The notes under the pieces: generated by a model
Database searches by the model: none
What the model saw: the letters and a program-made list of their open reading frames with translations, nothing else
What the model was told of the DNA's origin: nothing
In this document: positions 1 through 8,460 of the stretch, piece by piece
Layout of the letters: every line of letters starts with the position of its first letter
Position numbering within the stretch: the first letter of the stretch is position 1
Made by a program: the position numbers and the translations under genes
Assembly: GCA_016703945.1 (NCBI GenBank)
Contig: JADJBC010000005.1
Span: 248,001-312,000, forward strand
DNA length: 64,000 nucleotides
Reading direction: 5' to 3'
From: Candidatus Aalborgicola danicus
Lineage (GTDB): Bacteria; Pseudomonadota; Gammaproteobacteria; Burkholderiales; Burkholderiaceae_C

Positions 1-14
1 TGGTCGCTGCCAAC

Positions 15-1361
15 GTGACATTTTCACGCGGCGTTATGAACTGGGCCAACGCGTTTGAGATTGCAGCGACAGGCCTTGCGGTGCTGGGTGCACTCCAAAT
101 AGCGTGCGTGTTGGTTTTTCAGTTGGTGATGCCTGCCCTGGGTTTGGCCGGCCCGCGCATCGCTCAAGACTTGGCTTTTATGGTTTCCGTGATGGCGTCT
201 GCCATTTATGGGCTGAGCCAACTCGGTGTGGACCCGAGCAAGCTGTTTACGACCTCTGCCATATTGACCGCCGTATTGGCCTTTGCCATGCAAGACACGT
301 TGGGCAATGTGTTGGGCGGAGTGGTGCTGCAATTGGACAACTCGTTGAAAGTCGGCGACTTTGTACGAGTCGACACGATTACCGGTACGGTGGTTGATGT
401 GCGTTGGCGTTATACCGCCATTGAAACGAACGATCGTGAAGTGGTGATCTTGCCCAATAGCGCGTTGATGAAGCAGCGCTTTCATGTGCTGCGCCCGCGC
501 AATGGGGAGCCGCTGGTCTGGCGTCGTACCTTGCACTTCAACATTGACCCCAATGCAACCGCCCCACATGTCATCGCGGTCATGAACAAGGCGGTGGCAG
601 ATTCACGTATCACGCTGGTATCTGCCACGCGGCCAGCCAGTACCGTGTTGGCAGATGTAACCGCAGGTTATTGTCGATACGCCTTGCGCTACTGGCTAAC
701 CGAACCAGAGGCGGATTCCAGCACCGACTCGCTGGTGCGCATCCATGTTGTTGCTGCCCTCGTTCGCGCGAATATTCGGTTCGGTGCGCCACAGGAGCAG
801 CGCCAGGTCGTCGACGAAAGTGCTGAGCTGCAAAGGCAGGCTGCGATCGAACACGGACGCCGGTTGGTAGCCTTGCAGCGCGCTTCCTTGTTTGCGGGTC
901 TGTCGCAGAGTGAGCGTGAAGCACTTGCGACATGTTTGGTACGCGCACCTTTTGTCAAAGGCAGTGTGATGACGCGCCAAGGCGCTGTGGCGCATTGGTT
1001 GTACCTCATTGTTGATGGACAAGCCAGCGTTGTTCTCGAACAAGGCGGGCAAATGACGGCTGTTTCCAATTTGAAGGAAGGTGACTTTTTTGGCGAAATG
1101 GGCATGTTGACGGGTGCACCACGCAGTGCAACCGTACTCGCTGTTACCGATGTGGAGAGTTATCGCCTGGATAAGAACGGTTTTGCAGAAGTTTTGTTGC
1201 AGCGCCCAGATATTGCAGTTGAAATTAGCCAGGTACTCGAACAGCGTCAGCGTGAATTGGCAAACGCCCTCCGTCAAAACCAGGCGTCGCAACCGGTGGG
1301 AAAGGCAGAAGAAATGTTGGTCAGCATCTTGGGGTTCTTCGGAATCCGGGAGTCGTCCTAA
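15..1361 (+). CDS. MscS-family mechanosensitive channel with C-terminal cyclic nucleotide-binding domain (5' end probably cut)
   Basis: Inner-membrane small-conductance mechanosensitive channel of the MscS superfamily, expected to release solutes on hypo-osmotic shock or act as a gated ion channel. Hydrophobic segments at about residues 10-35, 45-65 and 75-100 lead into the MscS pore helix (AMQDTLGNVLGG region, about 91-105) and the beta domain (VGDFVRVDTITGTVVDVRWRYT). Residues about 290-410 form a cNMP-binding domain, with GDFFGEMGMLTGAPRSATV matching the phosphate-binding cassette. The frame is open to the window edge with no upstream stop, so the GTG at 15 is only the first start visible and more N-terminal helices probably lie outside. 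Only 21 bp separate it from the next gene. The family call is firm; the ligand is unknown. Confidence 0.85.
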   Translation: MTFSRGVMNWANAFEIAATGLAVLGALQIACVLVFQLVMPALGLAGPRIAQDLAFMVSVMASAIYGLSQLGVDPSKLFTTSAILTAVLAFAMQDTLGNVLGGVVLQLDNSLKVGDFVRVDTITGTVVDVRWRYTAIETNDREVVILPNSALMKQRFHVLRPRNGEPLVWRRTLHFNIDPNATAPHVIAVMNKAVADSRITLVSATRPASTVLADVTAGYCRYALRYWLTEPEADSSTDSLVRIHVVAALVRANIRFGAPQEQRQVVDESAELQRQAAIEHGRRLVALQRASLFAGLSQSEREALATCLVRAPFVKGSVMTRQGAVAHWLYLIVDGQASVVLEQGGQMTAVSNLKEGDFFGEMGMLTGAPRSATVLAVTDVESYRLDKNGFAEVLLQRPDIAVEISQVLEQRQRELANALRQNQASQPVGKAEEMLVSILGFFGIRESS

Positions 1362-1382
1362 GTTGGCGCAGAACGAGCAAGT

Positions 1383-2798
1383 ATGAAAACTTCAAACACC
1401 AAAGAGCAAGCGTCGTTGAGGTCCGCCCGCGACCAGGCGCAACGTGCAGGGCGCAGCCTGCGTTCAACGGTGGCGCGAGAAGATCACGCCGTTTGGCACC
1501 CAGGGATGCGCCAGGGCGACCCCATCGAAATGCTGATTGCCACCGGTCGCAGTCGGCTCCAGCATCTGCTGCCGTTGCGATATGGCCGCATGAGCCACAC
1601 GCCCTTTACCTATATGCGCGGAGCCGCCGCGATGATGGCCGCTGACGTCGCAGCGGGCGCGATGACCGGCATTCAGGTTCAGGCCTGTGGGGATTGTCAC
1701 CTCGGAAACTTCGGGGCGTTTGCCTCACCCGAGCGGCGGGTGTTGTTTGATATCAATGATTTTGATGAAACGCTGCCTGCATCCTGGGAATTTGACTTGA
1801 AACGTCTGGCCGTCAGTTTTGTATTGTTGGCGCGGCAGCAAGGTTATGACACCGGTTCGACGCGGTCTGTGGCGCAAACCATGTTGTCTGCCTACCGCCT
1901 GCATCTGCAAGACTATGCCCGGCAATCACCACTGGACAACTGGTACGCACTGATTGATTCAGAATTGCTTATCCGCACGGCCGGGGACGAAGCGACTCGC
2001 AAAAGGCGCATCCAGTTCGAAAAGAAAGCGCGCAAGCGCACTGCCGAGAGCCTGATTGGCAAGCTTCTGGAAGAGCAAAACGGACATCTCCGTTTTCTGC
2101 ACCAGCCCCCTGTTCTCGCCCGGCTGCCGCGCAATGGCAAGTTGGAAAAATCGTTCCGCCTGGCACTAGAACGGTACCCAGCCACTTTGTCAGAGGAGCG
2201 CCGGCACCTGTTATCGCGCTACCGGCTGGACGACGTGGCATTGAAGGTGGTTGGCGTCGGGAGCGTGGGTACCCGTTGCGCAGTAGCTTTGTATGTGTCA
2301 GATGGCGGAGACCGGCTGGTGTTGCAGGTCAAGGAGGCTAGCACCTCCGTTCTGGCTCCTTACGCGGGCGCTGGACCACACGCACACCAGGGACAGCGCG
2401 TGGTCATTGGACAGCGGTTGGCACAATGCGCCAGTGACATCTTTCTTGGCTGGGCCAATGACGATGACGGCCATCAATACTACGTTCGGCAATTGCGAGA
2501 TATGAAAACATCCGTCGCCTATGAGCAGATGACCGGGCAAGTGTTGTTCAATTTTGCGGATATGTGTGGTTGGGCCTTGGCGCGTTCCCACGCAAAATCG
2601 GGCGACAGTGCAAGGCTTACCGGCTACCTTGGCCGCTCCGAACAGCTCGACCATGCCATCAGTGACTTCGCCCAAACCTACGCCGATCAGTGCGAACAGG
2701 ATTTCGAACAGTTCAAGCGCGCCATTCGGCTCGGAAAAATTCCCGTCGAAATGGAAGCACCTACGGTTGCGGTTTCCGAAAAAAAACCATCAAACTGA
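1383..2798 (+). CDS. DUF2252 family protein
   Basis: A 471-residue soluble protein of the DUF2252 family, whose biochemical function is not established; its fold is related to kinase-like/aminoglycoside phosphotransferase proteins. Family hallmarks are visible: an N-terminal 'RYGRMSHTPFTYMRGAA' stretch at about residues 65-80, 'CGDCHLGNFGAFASPERR' at about 102-119 and 'FDINDFDETLPASWEFDLKRL' at about 122-142, the last resembling a catalytic or metal-binding loop. Length is normal for the family. It follows the MscS gene by 21 bp and may be cotranscribed with it. No signal peptide or membrane segment is seen. Confidence 0.85.
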   Translation: MKTSNTKEQASLRSARDQAQRAGRSLRSTVAREDHAVWHPGMRQGDPIEMLIATGRSRLQHLLPLRYGRMSHTPFTYMRGAAAMMAADVAAGAMTGIQVQACGDCHLGNFGAFASPERRVLFDINDFDETLPASWEFDLKRLAVSFVLLARQQGYDTGSTRSVAQTMLSAYRLHLQDYARQSPLDNWYALIDSELLIRTAGDEATRKRRIQFEKKARKRTAESLIGKLLEEQNGHLRFLHQPPVLARLPRNGKLEKSFRLALERYPATLSEERRHLLSRYRLDDVALKVVGVGSVGTRCAVALYVSDGGDRLVLQVKEASTSVLAPYAGAGPHAHQGQRVVIGQRLAQCASDIFLGWANDDDGHQYYVRQLRDMKTSVAYEQMTGQVLFNFADMCGWALARSHAKSGDSARLTGYLGRSEQLDHAISDFAQTYADQCEQDFEQFKRAIRLGKIPVEMEAPTVAVSEKKPSN

Positions 2799-2850
2799 GC
2801 CCAAGAACCAACAGGCCCAATGTTGGGTGTGCATCGAATGATGCTTAAGT

Positions 2851-2878
2851 TTGCCGCAGCACGGTTTATTGATATAGT
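2851..2878 (+). promoter_or_regulatory. Possible sigma-70 promoter for the DUF697 gene
   Basis: TTGCCG (2851-2856) and TATAGT (2873-2878) are separated by 16 bp and lie 33 bp before the ATG at 2912. The -10 matches the consensus at five of six positions and the -35 at four. Judged by eye only. Confidence 0.35.
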
Positions 2879-2911
2879 ATTTGACCCTGATCACCTTTTT
2901 TGGAGCACGCC

Positions 2912-3424
2912 ATGAAAAATTCCGCAACCGGAGTGGAGGACGCGAAAGTTTTGGAAACCCAGAGCGAGGTCGTTTCGAAGGAAGTCGAAGCCTTGTCGCT
3001 GGTGAAGACGTATGTGGGGTGGTCCTCAGGTGTGGCGTTGATCCCGGTTCCTATGGCTGATCTGGTCGGTATCAGTTTGACCCAGCTGCGGATGGTGCAA
3101 AAGCTCAGCGAACTCTACAAGATACCCTTCAACGAGAACTTGGCAAAAAACATCATTGGTAGCTTGGTCGGGTCTTTGGCGCCGATGCTCGCCGCCGCTC
3201 CTGCGGCCAGTCTTTTGAAATTGATTCCGGTGATTGGAACGGTGGTCGGGTCGGTGACTCTGCCCATCGTTACCGGAGCATCGACGTATGCGCTGGGCAA
3301 AGTCTTTATCCAGCATTTTGAGTCGGGTGGCACGTTCCTCGATATGGATCCAAGCACTGTGGCAGCTTATTTCAAAGAGCAGTATTCTTCCAAGGTTCAG
3401 GCCAAGCAAGGCAACGCAAGCTGA
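2912..3424 (+). CDS. DUF697 (YcjF-like) membrane protein
   Basis: A 170-residue protein of the DUF697 family, found alone or fused to GTPases such as YcjX/YcjF-type proteins; molecular role unknown. Two to three hydrophobic segments are visible, at about residues 35-55 (VGWSSGVALIPVPMADLVGI), 85-105 (IIGSLVGSLAPMLAAAPAAS) and 108-130 (IPVIGTVVGSVTLPIV), with the characteristic 'QLRMVQKLSELYKIPFNENLAKNI' linker. I chose ATG 2912 over the upstream TTG at 2900 because GGAG-like bases (2902-2905) sit at correct spacing. It is monocistronic by spacing (113 bp upstream, 127 bp downstream) and probably not part of the NRPS cluster. Confidence 0.75.
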   Translation: MKNSATGVEDAKVLETQSEVVSKEVEALSLVKTYVGWSSGVALIPVPMADLVGISLTQLRMVQKLSELYKIPFNENLAKNIIGSLVGSLAPMLAAAPAASLLKLIPVIGTVVGSVTLPIVTGASTYALGKVFIQHFESGGTFLDMDPSTVAAYFKEQYSSKVQAKQGNAS

Positions 3425-3504
3425 ACATTGCGTTAGCGCGCTGGACCAAAAGAGCCCTTAGGGGCTGATGAAAAGCCGGTGGTAGCTTGGTACCCTGTGG
3501 GTTG

Positions 3505-3551
3505 GTTATCGGTCTACGATGGCTGTGAATTGAATCGAAAGAACCGATAAC
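3505..3551 (+). promoter_or_regulatory. 9-bp inverted repeat ending at the first NRPS-cluster start codon
   Basis: GTTATCGGT (3505-3513) is the exact reverse complement of ACCGATAAC (3543-3551), which abuts the ATG at 3552. In the transcript the pair could form a stem with a 29-nt loop covering the weak ribosome-binding region. The loop holds a four-codon reading frame (ATG 3519 to TGA 3531-3533). It may be an RNA element or an operator; no recognised regulator site is seen. Confidence 0.4.
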
Positions 3552-4598
3552 ATGCATCTGGCAACAGCAGCCCGAATCTACAGCCCTGTTCCAGGCAGTC
3601 GTGTTCCGTTGGCAGTTGAAAAGCTGACCAATGGAGAGGAGGATTTATTGACCTTGGTGGGGCGGCATCGTGATCAATTGTCTGAGCTTCTGTTGACGCA
3701 CGGCGCGTTATTGTTCCGGGGTTTTGCCGTCAACGATGCTGAGACGTTCGGTCGATTTTTGGATTCAATTTCCGAGAAACGCCTCGATTACGTGTATCGG
3801 TCGACGCCCCGAAAGTTGGTGGGCGATCGGGTCTTTACTTCGACAGCGTACCCGCCTGCGCTCGAAATTCCCTTGCATCAGGAGAATGCGTATCAGCGCG
3901 AGTGGCCTATGAAGCTTGCGTTGTGTTGTATTGTCCCGGCCACTTCAGGAGGTGAGACACCTTTGGCCGACATGGTCAAAGTCACTGCGCGCCTACCGGC
4001 GGAGCTGCTGGATCGTTTTGAAGAACGTGGTGTGTGTTATGTCCGGCATTATCACGAAGGTACCGACCTTCCCTGGCAGACTGTGTTTCAGACCGACGAC
4101 CGCGAAGTGTTGGCAAATTACTGCAGAGACCATGGTATTGATCATGTTTGGCTGGACGAGAACACGTTGCGCACCAGCCAGCAATGCCAAGGGATCGCCT
4201 ACCACCCGGTGACCGGCGACCGCTTGTTCTTTAACCAGGCGCATCTGTTTCACGTATCCAATCTGGGTGACGTTGGAGCTAAGGCTTTGATCGAAGTTTT
4301 TGGTGCAGACCGCTTACCTCGCAATGCGACGTTTGCCGATGGTGTGGAGATCGATGCCAGTGATCTCCAACTCATACGGAATGCGTATGCATCGGAGGCG
4401 GTCGCGTTTCCCTGGCAGGCAGGAGATGTTGTTGTCGTCGACAACATGCAAGTTGCCCATGGGCGCCGCCCATTCAAAGGCAAGCGCGAGGTGTTGGCTG
4501 GTATGTCGGACCCCTTTGTCCCTTCCGCCGACTGGCAACTACGTCCTGCCGGCGCGGGTACAGTTGTAGCACCATCGTCGCTGTCCCATGCGGAATAA
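3552..4598 (+). CDS. TauD/TfdA-family Fe(II)/2-oxoglutarate dioxygenase, SyrP-like amino acid beta-hydroxylase
   Basis: A 348-residue non-haem iron, 2-oxoglutarate-dependent oxygenase. The metal triad is visible as H109-x-E111 (PLHQENAYQ) and a distal His in 'VAHGRRPFKGKREVL' (about residue 300), whose Arg residues would bind 2-oxoglutarate. It resembles SyrP (Asp beta-hydroxylation on the syringomycin NRPS) and AsnO/VioC-like enzymes that act on Asn or Arg. It starts the cluster and overlaps the next gene by 11 bp. Two NRPS modules here have Asn/Asp-type codes, which are the natural partners. Whether it acts on free or carrier-bound substrate is not visible. The start is supported by homologous length; the ribosome site is weak. 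Confidence 0.8.
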   Translation: MHLATAARIYSPVPGSRVPLAVEKLTNGEEDLLTLVGRHRDQLSELLLTHGALLFRGFAVNDAETFGRFLDSISEKRLDYVYRSTPRKLVGDRVFTSTAYPPALEIPLHQENAYQREWPMKLALCCIVPATSGGETPLADMVKVTARLPAELLDRFEERGVCYVRHYHEGTDLPWQTVFQTDDREVLANYCRDHGIDHVWLDENTLRTSQQCQGIAYHPVTGDRLFFNQAHLFHVSNLGDVGAKALIEVFGADRLPRNATFADGVEIDASDLQLIRNAYASEAVAFPWQAGDVVVVDNMQVAHGRRPFKGKREVLAGMSDPFVPSADWQLRPAGAGTVVAPSSLSHAE

Positions 4599-5325
4599 GT
4601 GGCTTCCTTTCAAGAGGCCTTCTGAGCAGGCTGATCTGCGGATTTTTGCTTTTCCGTATGCGGGTGGTGGGGCCAGTAGCCTTTGCAAGCTGAGCCAGCA
4701 AATGCCCGCCTCCATTGATCTGTGCCCTGTGCAGTTGCCGGGGCGGGAAGGACGTCTTGCAGAGCCGCCTGTTACTGAGTTGACCGTGTTGGGAGAAATG
4801 CTGGTGTCGACGTTGGGCGAGTTCCTGCACCGTCCCTATGCGTTGCTGGGGTACAGCATGGGTGCCATCGTGGCGCTGGAGTTTGCATCGAGCATCAGTC
4901 GACACAGCTTGCCGGCGCCGACCCATTTTTTTGCCTGCGCACGCGGGGGGCCACGTACACGCCCACGATGGAACCACTCAGAGAATCCCACTGATCAAGA
5001 ACTCATTTCGCGACTCGTTGAGTTGGGCGGGACCACCGCTGAAGTGATTGAAAACAAAGAGCTTTTGAGTATTTTTTTGCCGATACTGCGAGCAGACTTT
5101 GCACTCAATTCCAGCTATGCGTGGCGCGATTTCAAGCTTGAGTGTCCGGTCACCGTCATTGGTGGATTGGATGATTCGGCCGTCACCCTGGATTGTCTGC
5201 GAAATTGGTCGGAGGTCAGTAGGGCGCCGTTCCGCGAAAAAATGCTCAAAGGAGGACATTTTTTTGTCCAGGAGCGTCCGGCGGAGTTTGCAGCCGCCAT
5301 CGCGAGTGCAGTCATGGTCGCCTGA
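4588..5325 (+). CDS. Type II (editing) thioesterase of the NRPS cluster
   Basis: A 245-residue alpha/beta-hydrolase of the GrsT/SrfAD type, which removes wrong or stalled acyl groups from carrier-protein arms. Visible features are the N-terminal 'FPYAGGGASS' (about 22-31), 'QLPGREGRL' (about 49-57), the nucleophile elbow GYSMGA with Ser90, a candidate acid in 'IGGLDDSAV' (about 192) and the catalytic His in 'KGGHFFVQE' (about 226). Length is typical for stand-alone TEII proteins. Its ATG lies inside the end of the hydroxylase gene, so the two are translationally coupled. Confidence 0.9.
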   Translation: MRNKWLPFKRPSEQADLRIFAFPYAGGGASSLCKLSQQMPASIDLCPVQLPGREGRLAEPPVTELTVLGEMLVSTLGEFLHRPYALLGYSMGAIVALEFASSISRHSLPAPTHFFACARGGPRTRPRWNHSENPTDQELISRLVELGGTTAEVIENKELLSIFLPILRADFALNSSYAWRDFKLECPVTVIGGLDDSAVTLDCLRNWSEVSRAPFREKMLKGGHFFVQERPAEFAAAIASAVMVA

Positions 5326-5522
5326 AGTTGGCACATAACGCAACCCAAAGAATGCAAACACAGAGTGCAAGTACCTCCACGTGGTGTGGCGTGGATTCTT
5401 AGACCCTATTGGTCATCGGCAAAGTCATTTGTTGGGCGTTGAGCGGTCATAATGGGACGCCGAGTTGCGATCGGGTGAGTGCGGTTCTTGGTGCAAACAG
5501 CAAAGGGTGGAAGGTAACAGAA

Positions 5523-5744
5523 ATGGTATTTTTGCTAATCTATATTTTCCTGTGCCTGGTCGTTGCCACCTTGGGTATTGGTGGTCGATTGGGTTATTTT
5601 TGGACGTTCTTGATTGCGTTGTTGTTGACTCCCTTCAGTGTTTTGATCGGACACATGATCAGGCGCATAAGTTATCGCGCGCGACTGGCCGATGCGAAGA
5701 AGATTGTTGACGAACACGAACGTCGTGTGAATCCCGCAAAGTAA
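5523..5744 (+). CDS. Small two-helix membrane protein in the NRPS operon
   Basis: A 73-residue protein with two hydrophobic segments (about residues 2-20 and 24-43) followed by a basic, charged tail (RRISYRARLADAKKIVDEHERR). I chose ATG 5523 because GGAAGG (5509-5514) lies just upstream; the frame is open further upstream to 5409, but the added residues look non-coding. It ends 7 bp before the ABC exporter gene, suggesting an accessory subunit or chaperone for export. I do not recognise a named family. Confidence 0.6.
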   Translation: MVFLLIYIFLCLVVATLGIGGRLGYFWTFLIALLLTPFSVLIGHMIRRISYRARLADAKKIVDEHERRVNPAK

Positions 5745-5751
5745 CAGTTTC

Positions 5752-7422
5752 ATGATTCTGTTGCGGCTGTTATTGAGTGATATTCAGACGTCGAAGCGAC
5801 GGCTGTTTTTCATGATCGCTCTATCGGGCTTAACCAATGCGGGCCTGTTGGCCGTGATCAATGCGGCTGCCGACACATCGTCCAAGAGCACCGGGCAATT
5901 CATGCTGGTACTTGGGTTTGTAGCCTTGATGGCGCTGTATGTCGCGTCGCAGCGTTTCATCATGATCACCGCGGCAGGTGAAATTGAGACCATGATCCAC
6001 CGCATTCGCGTGCGGCTGATGGACAAGCTCTTGCGATGTGAACTGCTGGATGTGGAGACCATAGGAAGGGCCAAACTCCAGGCTGGACTGGGCCATGAAA
6101 CACAGACGTTGTCACAGTTCGCAACGACCTTGGTATTGGCTGGTCAAGCCACCGTACTGGTGGTGTTCGGTATGGCTTACCTGGGTTGGTTGTCTTTTCC
6201 GAACTTTGCGCTTTGTGTTCTGTATTTGTCGGTAATTTTGACTTTGTATTTTCGCCGTACAAAAAAGATCACGGATGGGTTACACATGGCGGGCGCGCGC
6301 GAGAACGACTTGCAGGACGCTTTGACCGACCTATTGGACGGCTTCAAAGAGCTGAAAATGGATCAACGCCGCAAGAGCACCATTCAGCGTGAAGCAGAAA
6401 TCATCTCGGACGACGCCAGTTGGAAGCGTATTGGCGTACAAATTCAGATGACGCGCAATTTTGTCTTCTCGCAATCCGCATTTTTTATGCTGCTGGCGGT
6501 GACCGTGTTTATCGTGCCCATGTTCAGTTCGGCCAGCGCAGCGAGTGCGGCAAAAACCATCACCACAATCTTGTTCCTCAGTGGCCCCATTTCAGGGCTG
6601 ATGGCGTGTGTGCCCGCATTTGCGTCTGCCAATGCTTCTGCAGAGAATATTGTTGCGCTAGAACAGCACCTGTCGGAGTTGTTGGAACAGTCCGAACGCG
6701 TGCAGAAGAAAGGGCCCGGCGTGGTGGCGGAATCGGCCCTGCGTCCAATTACGCTTCCTTTCAAACATATCAGCTTTGAAAATGTGTACTTTAGCCATGA
6801 CACACCATCTGCCAGTCATGGCTTCGTGGTCGGGCCAATCAATTTGACATTGAACGCCGGGGAAACAACGTTTATCACAGGTGGCAATGGCTCAGGAAAA
6901 TCGACACTGCTCAAATTGTTGACAGCGCTTTACCGTCCGCAATCCGGAACGATCCGAATCGATGGCATTGCAATTGGGCCGCACAACGCACAACAGTACC
7001 GCGATCTTTTTTCGACCGTGTTTTCGGACTACCACCTGTTTAGCCGGTTGTACGGGTTGCCGCTGCCGGAAGAAGATGAGATGCACAGGCGTCTTACCGA
7101 CTTCGAACTTGCCGACAAGACCGGTGTGGAAGGTGACCGTTTCCGTACGCTTGATCTTTCGTCGGGTCAGCGCCGTCGCCTTGCGTTATTGATTGCGCAA
7201 CTGGAACACAAACCGATTTGTGTTCTGGATGAGTGGGCTGCTGACCAAGACCCATTGTTTCGTCGCAAGTTCTATCAAGAAATTTTGCCTGCGATGCAGG
7301 CCCTTGGCGTCACTATCATTGCTGTGACCCACGATGATCGCTACTTTGGAGTGTGTGATCGCCACATTCGCATGGACGAGGGACGTATAAACGAAAACGA
7401 GGATGACACCCACCATGTTTAA
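5752..7422 (+). CDS. Cyclic/NRPS peptide ABC exporter, SyrD/PvdE type (fused permease-ATPase)
   Basis: A 556-residue half-transporter. Residues about 1-310 hold six membrane helices. The ATPase follows, with Walker A GGNGSGKST (about 376-384), an 'LSSGQRRRLALL' signature (about 468) and Walker B 'ICVLDEWAADQD' (about 488-499). The signature variant LSSGQ and the 'DEWAADQDP' Walker B are characteristic of the PvdE/SyrD cyclic-peptide export family rather than of MsbA-type exporters. The expected role is moving the NRPS product or its precursor from cytoplasm to periplasm. Its 3' end overlaps the SPFH gene by 8 bp. Confidence 0.9.
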   Translation: MILLRLLLSDIQTSKRRLFFMIALSGLTNAGLLAVINAAADTSSKSTGQFMLVLGFVALMALYVASQRFIMITAAGEIETMIHRIRVRLMDKLLRCELLDVETIGRAKLQAGLGHETQTLSQFATTLVLAGQATVLVVFGMAYLGWLSFPNFALCVLYLSVILTLYFRRTKKITDGLHMAGARENDLQDALTDLLDGFKELKMDQRRKSTIQREAEIISDDASWKRIGVQIQMTRNFVFSQSAFFMLLAVTVFIVPMFSSASAASAAKTITTILFLSGPISGLMACVPAFASANASAENIVALEQHLSELLEQSERVQKKGPGVVAESALRPITLPFKHISFENVYFSHDTPSASHGFVVGPINLTLNAGETTFITGGNGSGKSTLLKLLTALYRPQSGTIRIDGIAIGPHNAQQYRDLFSTVFSDYHLFSRLYGLPLPEEDEMHRRLTDFELADKTGVEGDRFRTLDLSSGQRRRLALLIAQLEHKPICVLDEWAADQDPLFRRKFYQEILPAMQALGVTIIAVTHDDRYFGVCDRHIRMDEGRINENEDDTHHV

Positions 7423-8458
7423 TCGCCTGCGATATGTGATCAGTGAATACTCGATTGAAGTTGTGATCGTCATTTTTTTATTGGTCTTTTTGGCGATTTT
7501 TACGATTCCGATGATGCTCTATGCCGTACCTGCTGGTCACGTGGCGGTGGTCTGGAAGCGCTTTGGGGGAGGCACGGACATGGACAATCCTCCCATGGCC
7601 GAAGGATCTCACTTGGTCTGGCCGTGGAATATCGTGACCTTGTACGACATGCGTTTGCGCCACGTGAACAAGGAGTTTGATGTACTTTCATCGGATGGCT
7701 TAAAGATGACCATCAATATGAGTTGGCAGTTTCATCTCAACCCCATATACGTTTCTGAGATTCACAAAAGTCTTGGCCCGGAGTTTGACGAAACCGTCGT
7801 GGTACCTCAAATTGGTTCGCGGGCCAGGGACATTATTTCTCGAAATTCGCCAGAGGATTTGTACCAAACACGGCGATCTGAGATAGAAAAAGAAATCAAG
7901 CTGGCGGTAGAGGGTAGTCTTCCTCAAGCTCTTCCGCCAACGGCGGGTGGCAAGGAGCAGTGGCTTTATTTTTCAGATTTGTTGATTCGTGACATCAAGC
8001 TTCCAACTGCTGTGGAAGAGGCGATCGTTCGAAAGAATGAGCAATTCCATTTGAATCAGGAATACAACTTTCGACTCTTGCGAGAAGCTAAAGAAGCGCA
8101 GCGCAAGCGCATTGAAGCCTTGGGTATCAAGGACTTTCAGAACATCATCTCAACGGGCATTACTGACAGTTATTTGCGCTGGAAAGGTATCGAAGCGACA
8201 TTGCAGTTGGCACAATCGAACAACGCCAAGATGGTCATCATTGGCAGTCCAAAAGAAGGCATGCCCTTGATCTTGGGAGGTCTCGAATCGACCACTCCTG
8301 CCAAGCTTGGTGACAATTCCACTGGTGTCAAGGCGAAGCAGCCAGAACTCGCCCCCCCAACTGGCAAACAAACAGCGGTCCTGCCCCCCCCTACCAACGT
8401 TAAACCTGCAGCCGAACCACCTTTGGCCGCAGCCTCGGGCGATCCAGGGAAAAAATAG
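7415..8458 (+). CDS. SPFH/band-7 (prohibitin/stomatin-like) membrane protein
   Basis: A 347-residue protein with one N-terminal membrane helix (about residues 14-38), a band-7/PHB domain (about 38-240, beginning 'VPAGHVAVVWKRFGGGT') and a Pro/Ala-rich disordered C-terminal tail (about 290-347). SPFH proteins form membrane-associated oligomers and often scaffold proteases or transporters. I favour ATG 7415 because the purine tract ACGAGG (7397-7402) is 12 nt upstream, whereas it touches the alternative ATG at 7403. It sits between the exporter and the PBP-OmpA genes (2-bp gap), so it probably belongs to the envelope arm of the cluster. A specific partner cannot be read from sequence. Confidence 0.75.
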   Translation: MFNRLRYVISEYSIEVVIVIFLLVFLAIFTIPMMLYAVPAGHVAVVWKRFGGGTDMDNPPMAEGSHLVWPWNIVTLYDMRLRHVNKEFDVLSSDGLKMTINMSWQFHLNPIYVSEIHKSLGPEFDETVVVPQIGSRARDIISRNSPEDLYQTRRSEIEKEIKLAVEGSLPQALPPTAGGKEQWLYFSDLLIRDIKLPTAVEEAIVRKNEQFHLNQEYNFRLLREAKEAQRKRIEALGIKDFQNIISTGITDSYLRWKGIEATLQLAQSNNAKMVIIGSPKEGMPLILGGLESTTPAKLGDNSTGVKAKQPELAPPTGKQTAVLPPPTNVKPAAEPPLAAASGDPGKK

Positions 8459-8460
8459 CC

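Noticed and set aside
2816..2827. CCCAA-TG-TTGGG hairpin after the DUF2252 gene as a terminator
   Set aside because: The loop is only two bases and no T run follows.
3453..3466. AGCCC-TTAG-GGGCT hairpin after the DUF697 gene as a terminator
   Set aside because: The stem is five base pairs and there is no T tract; too weak to call.
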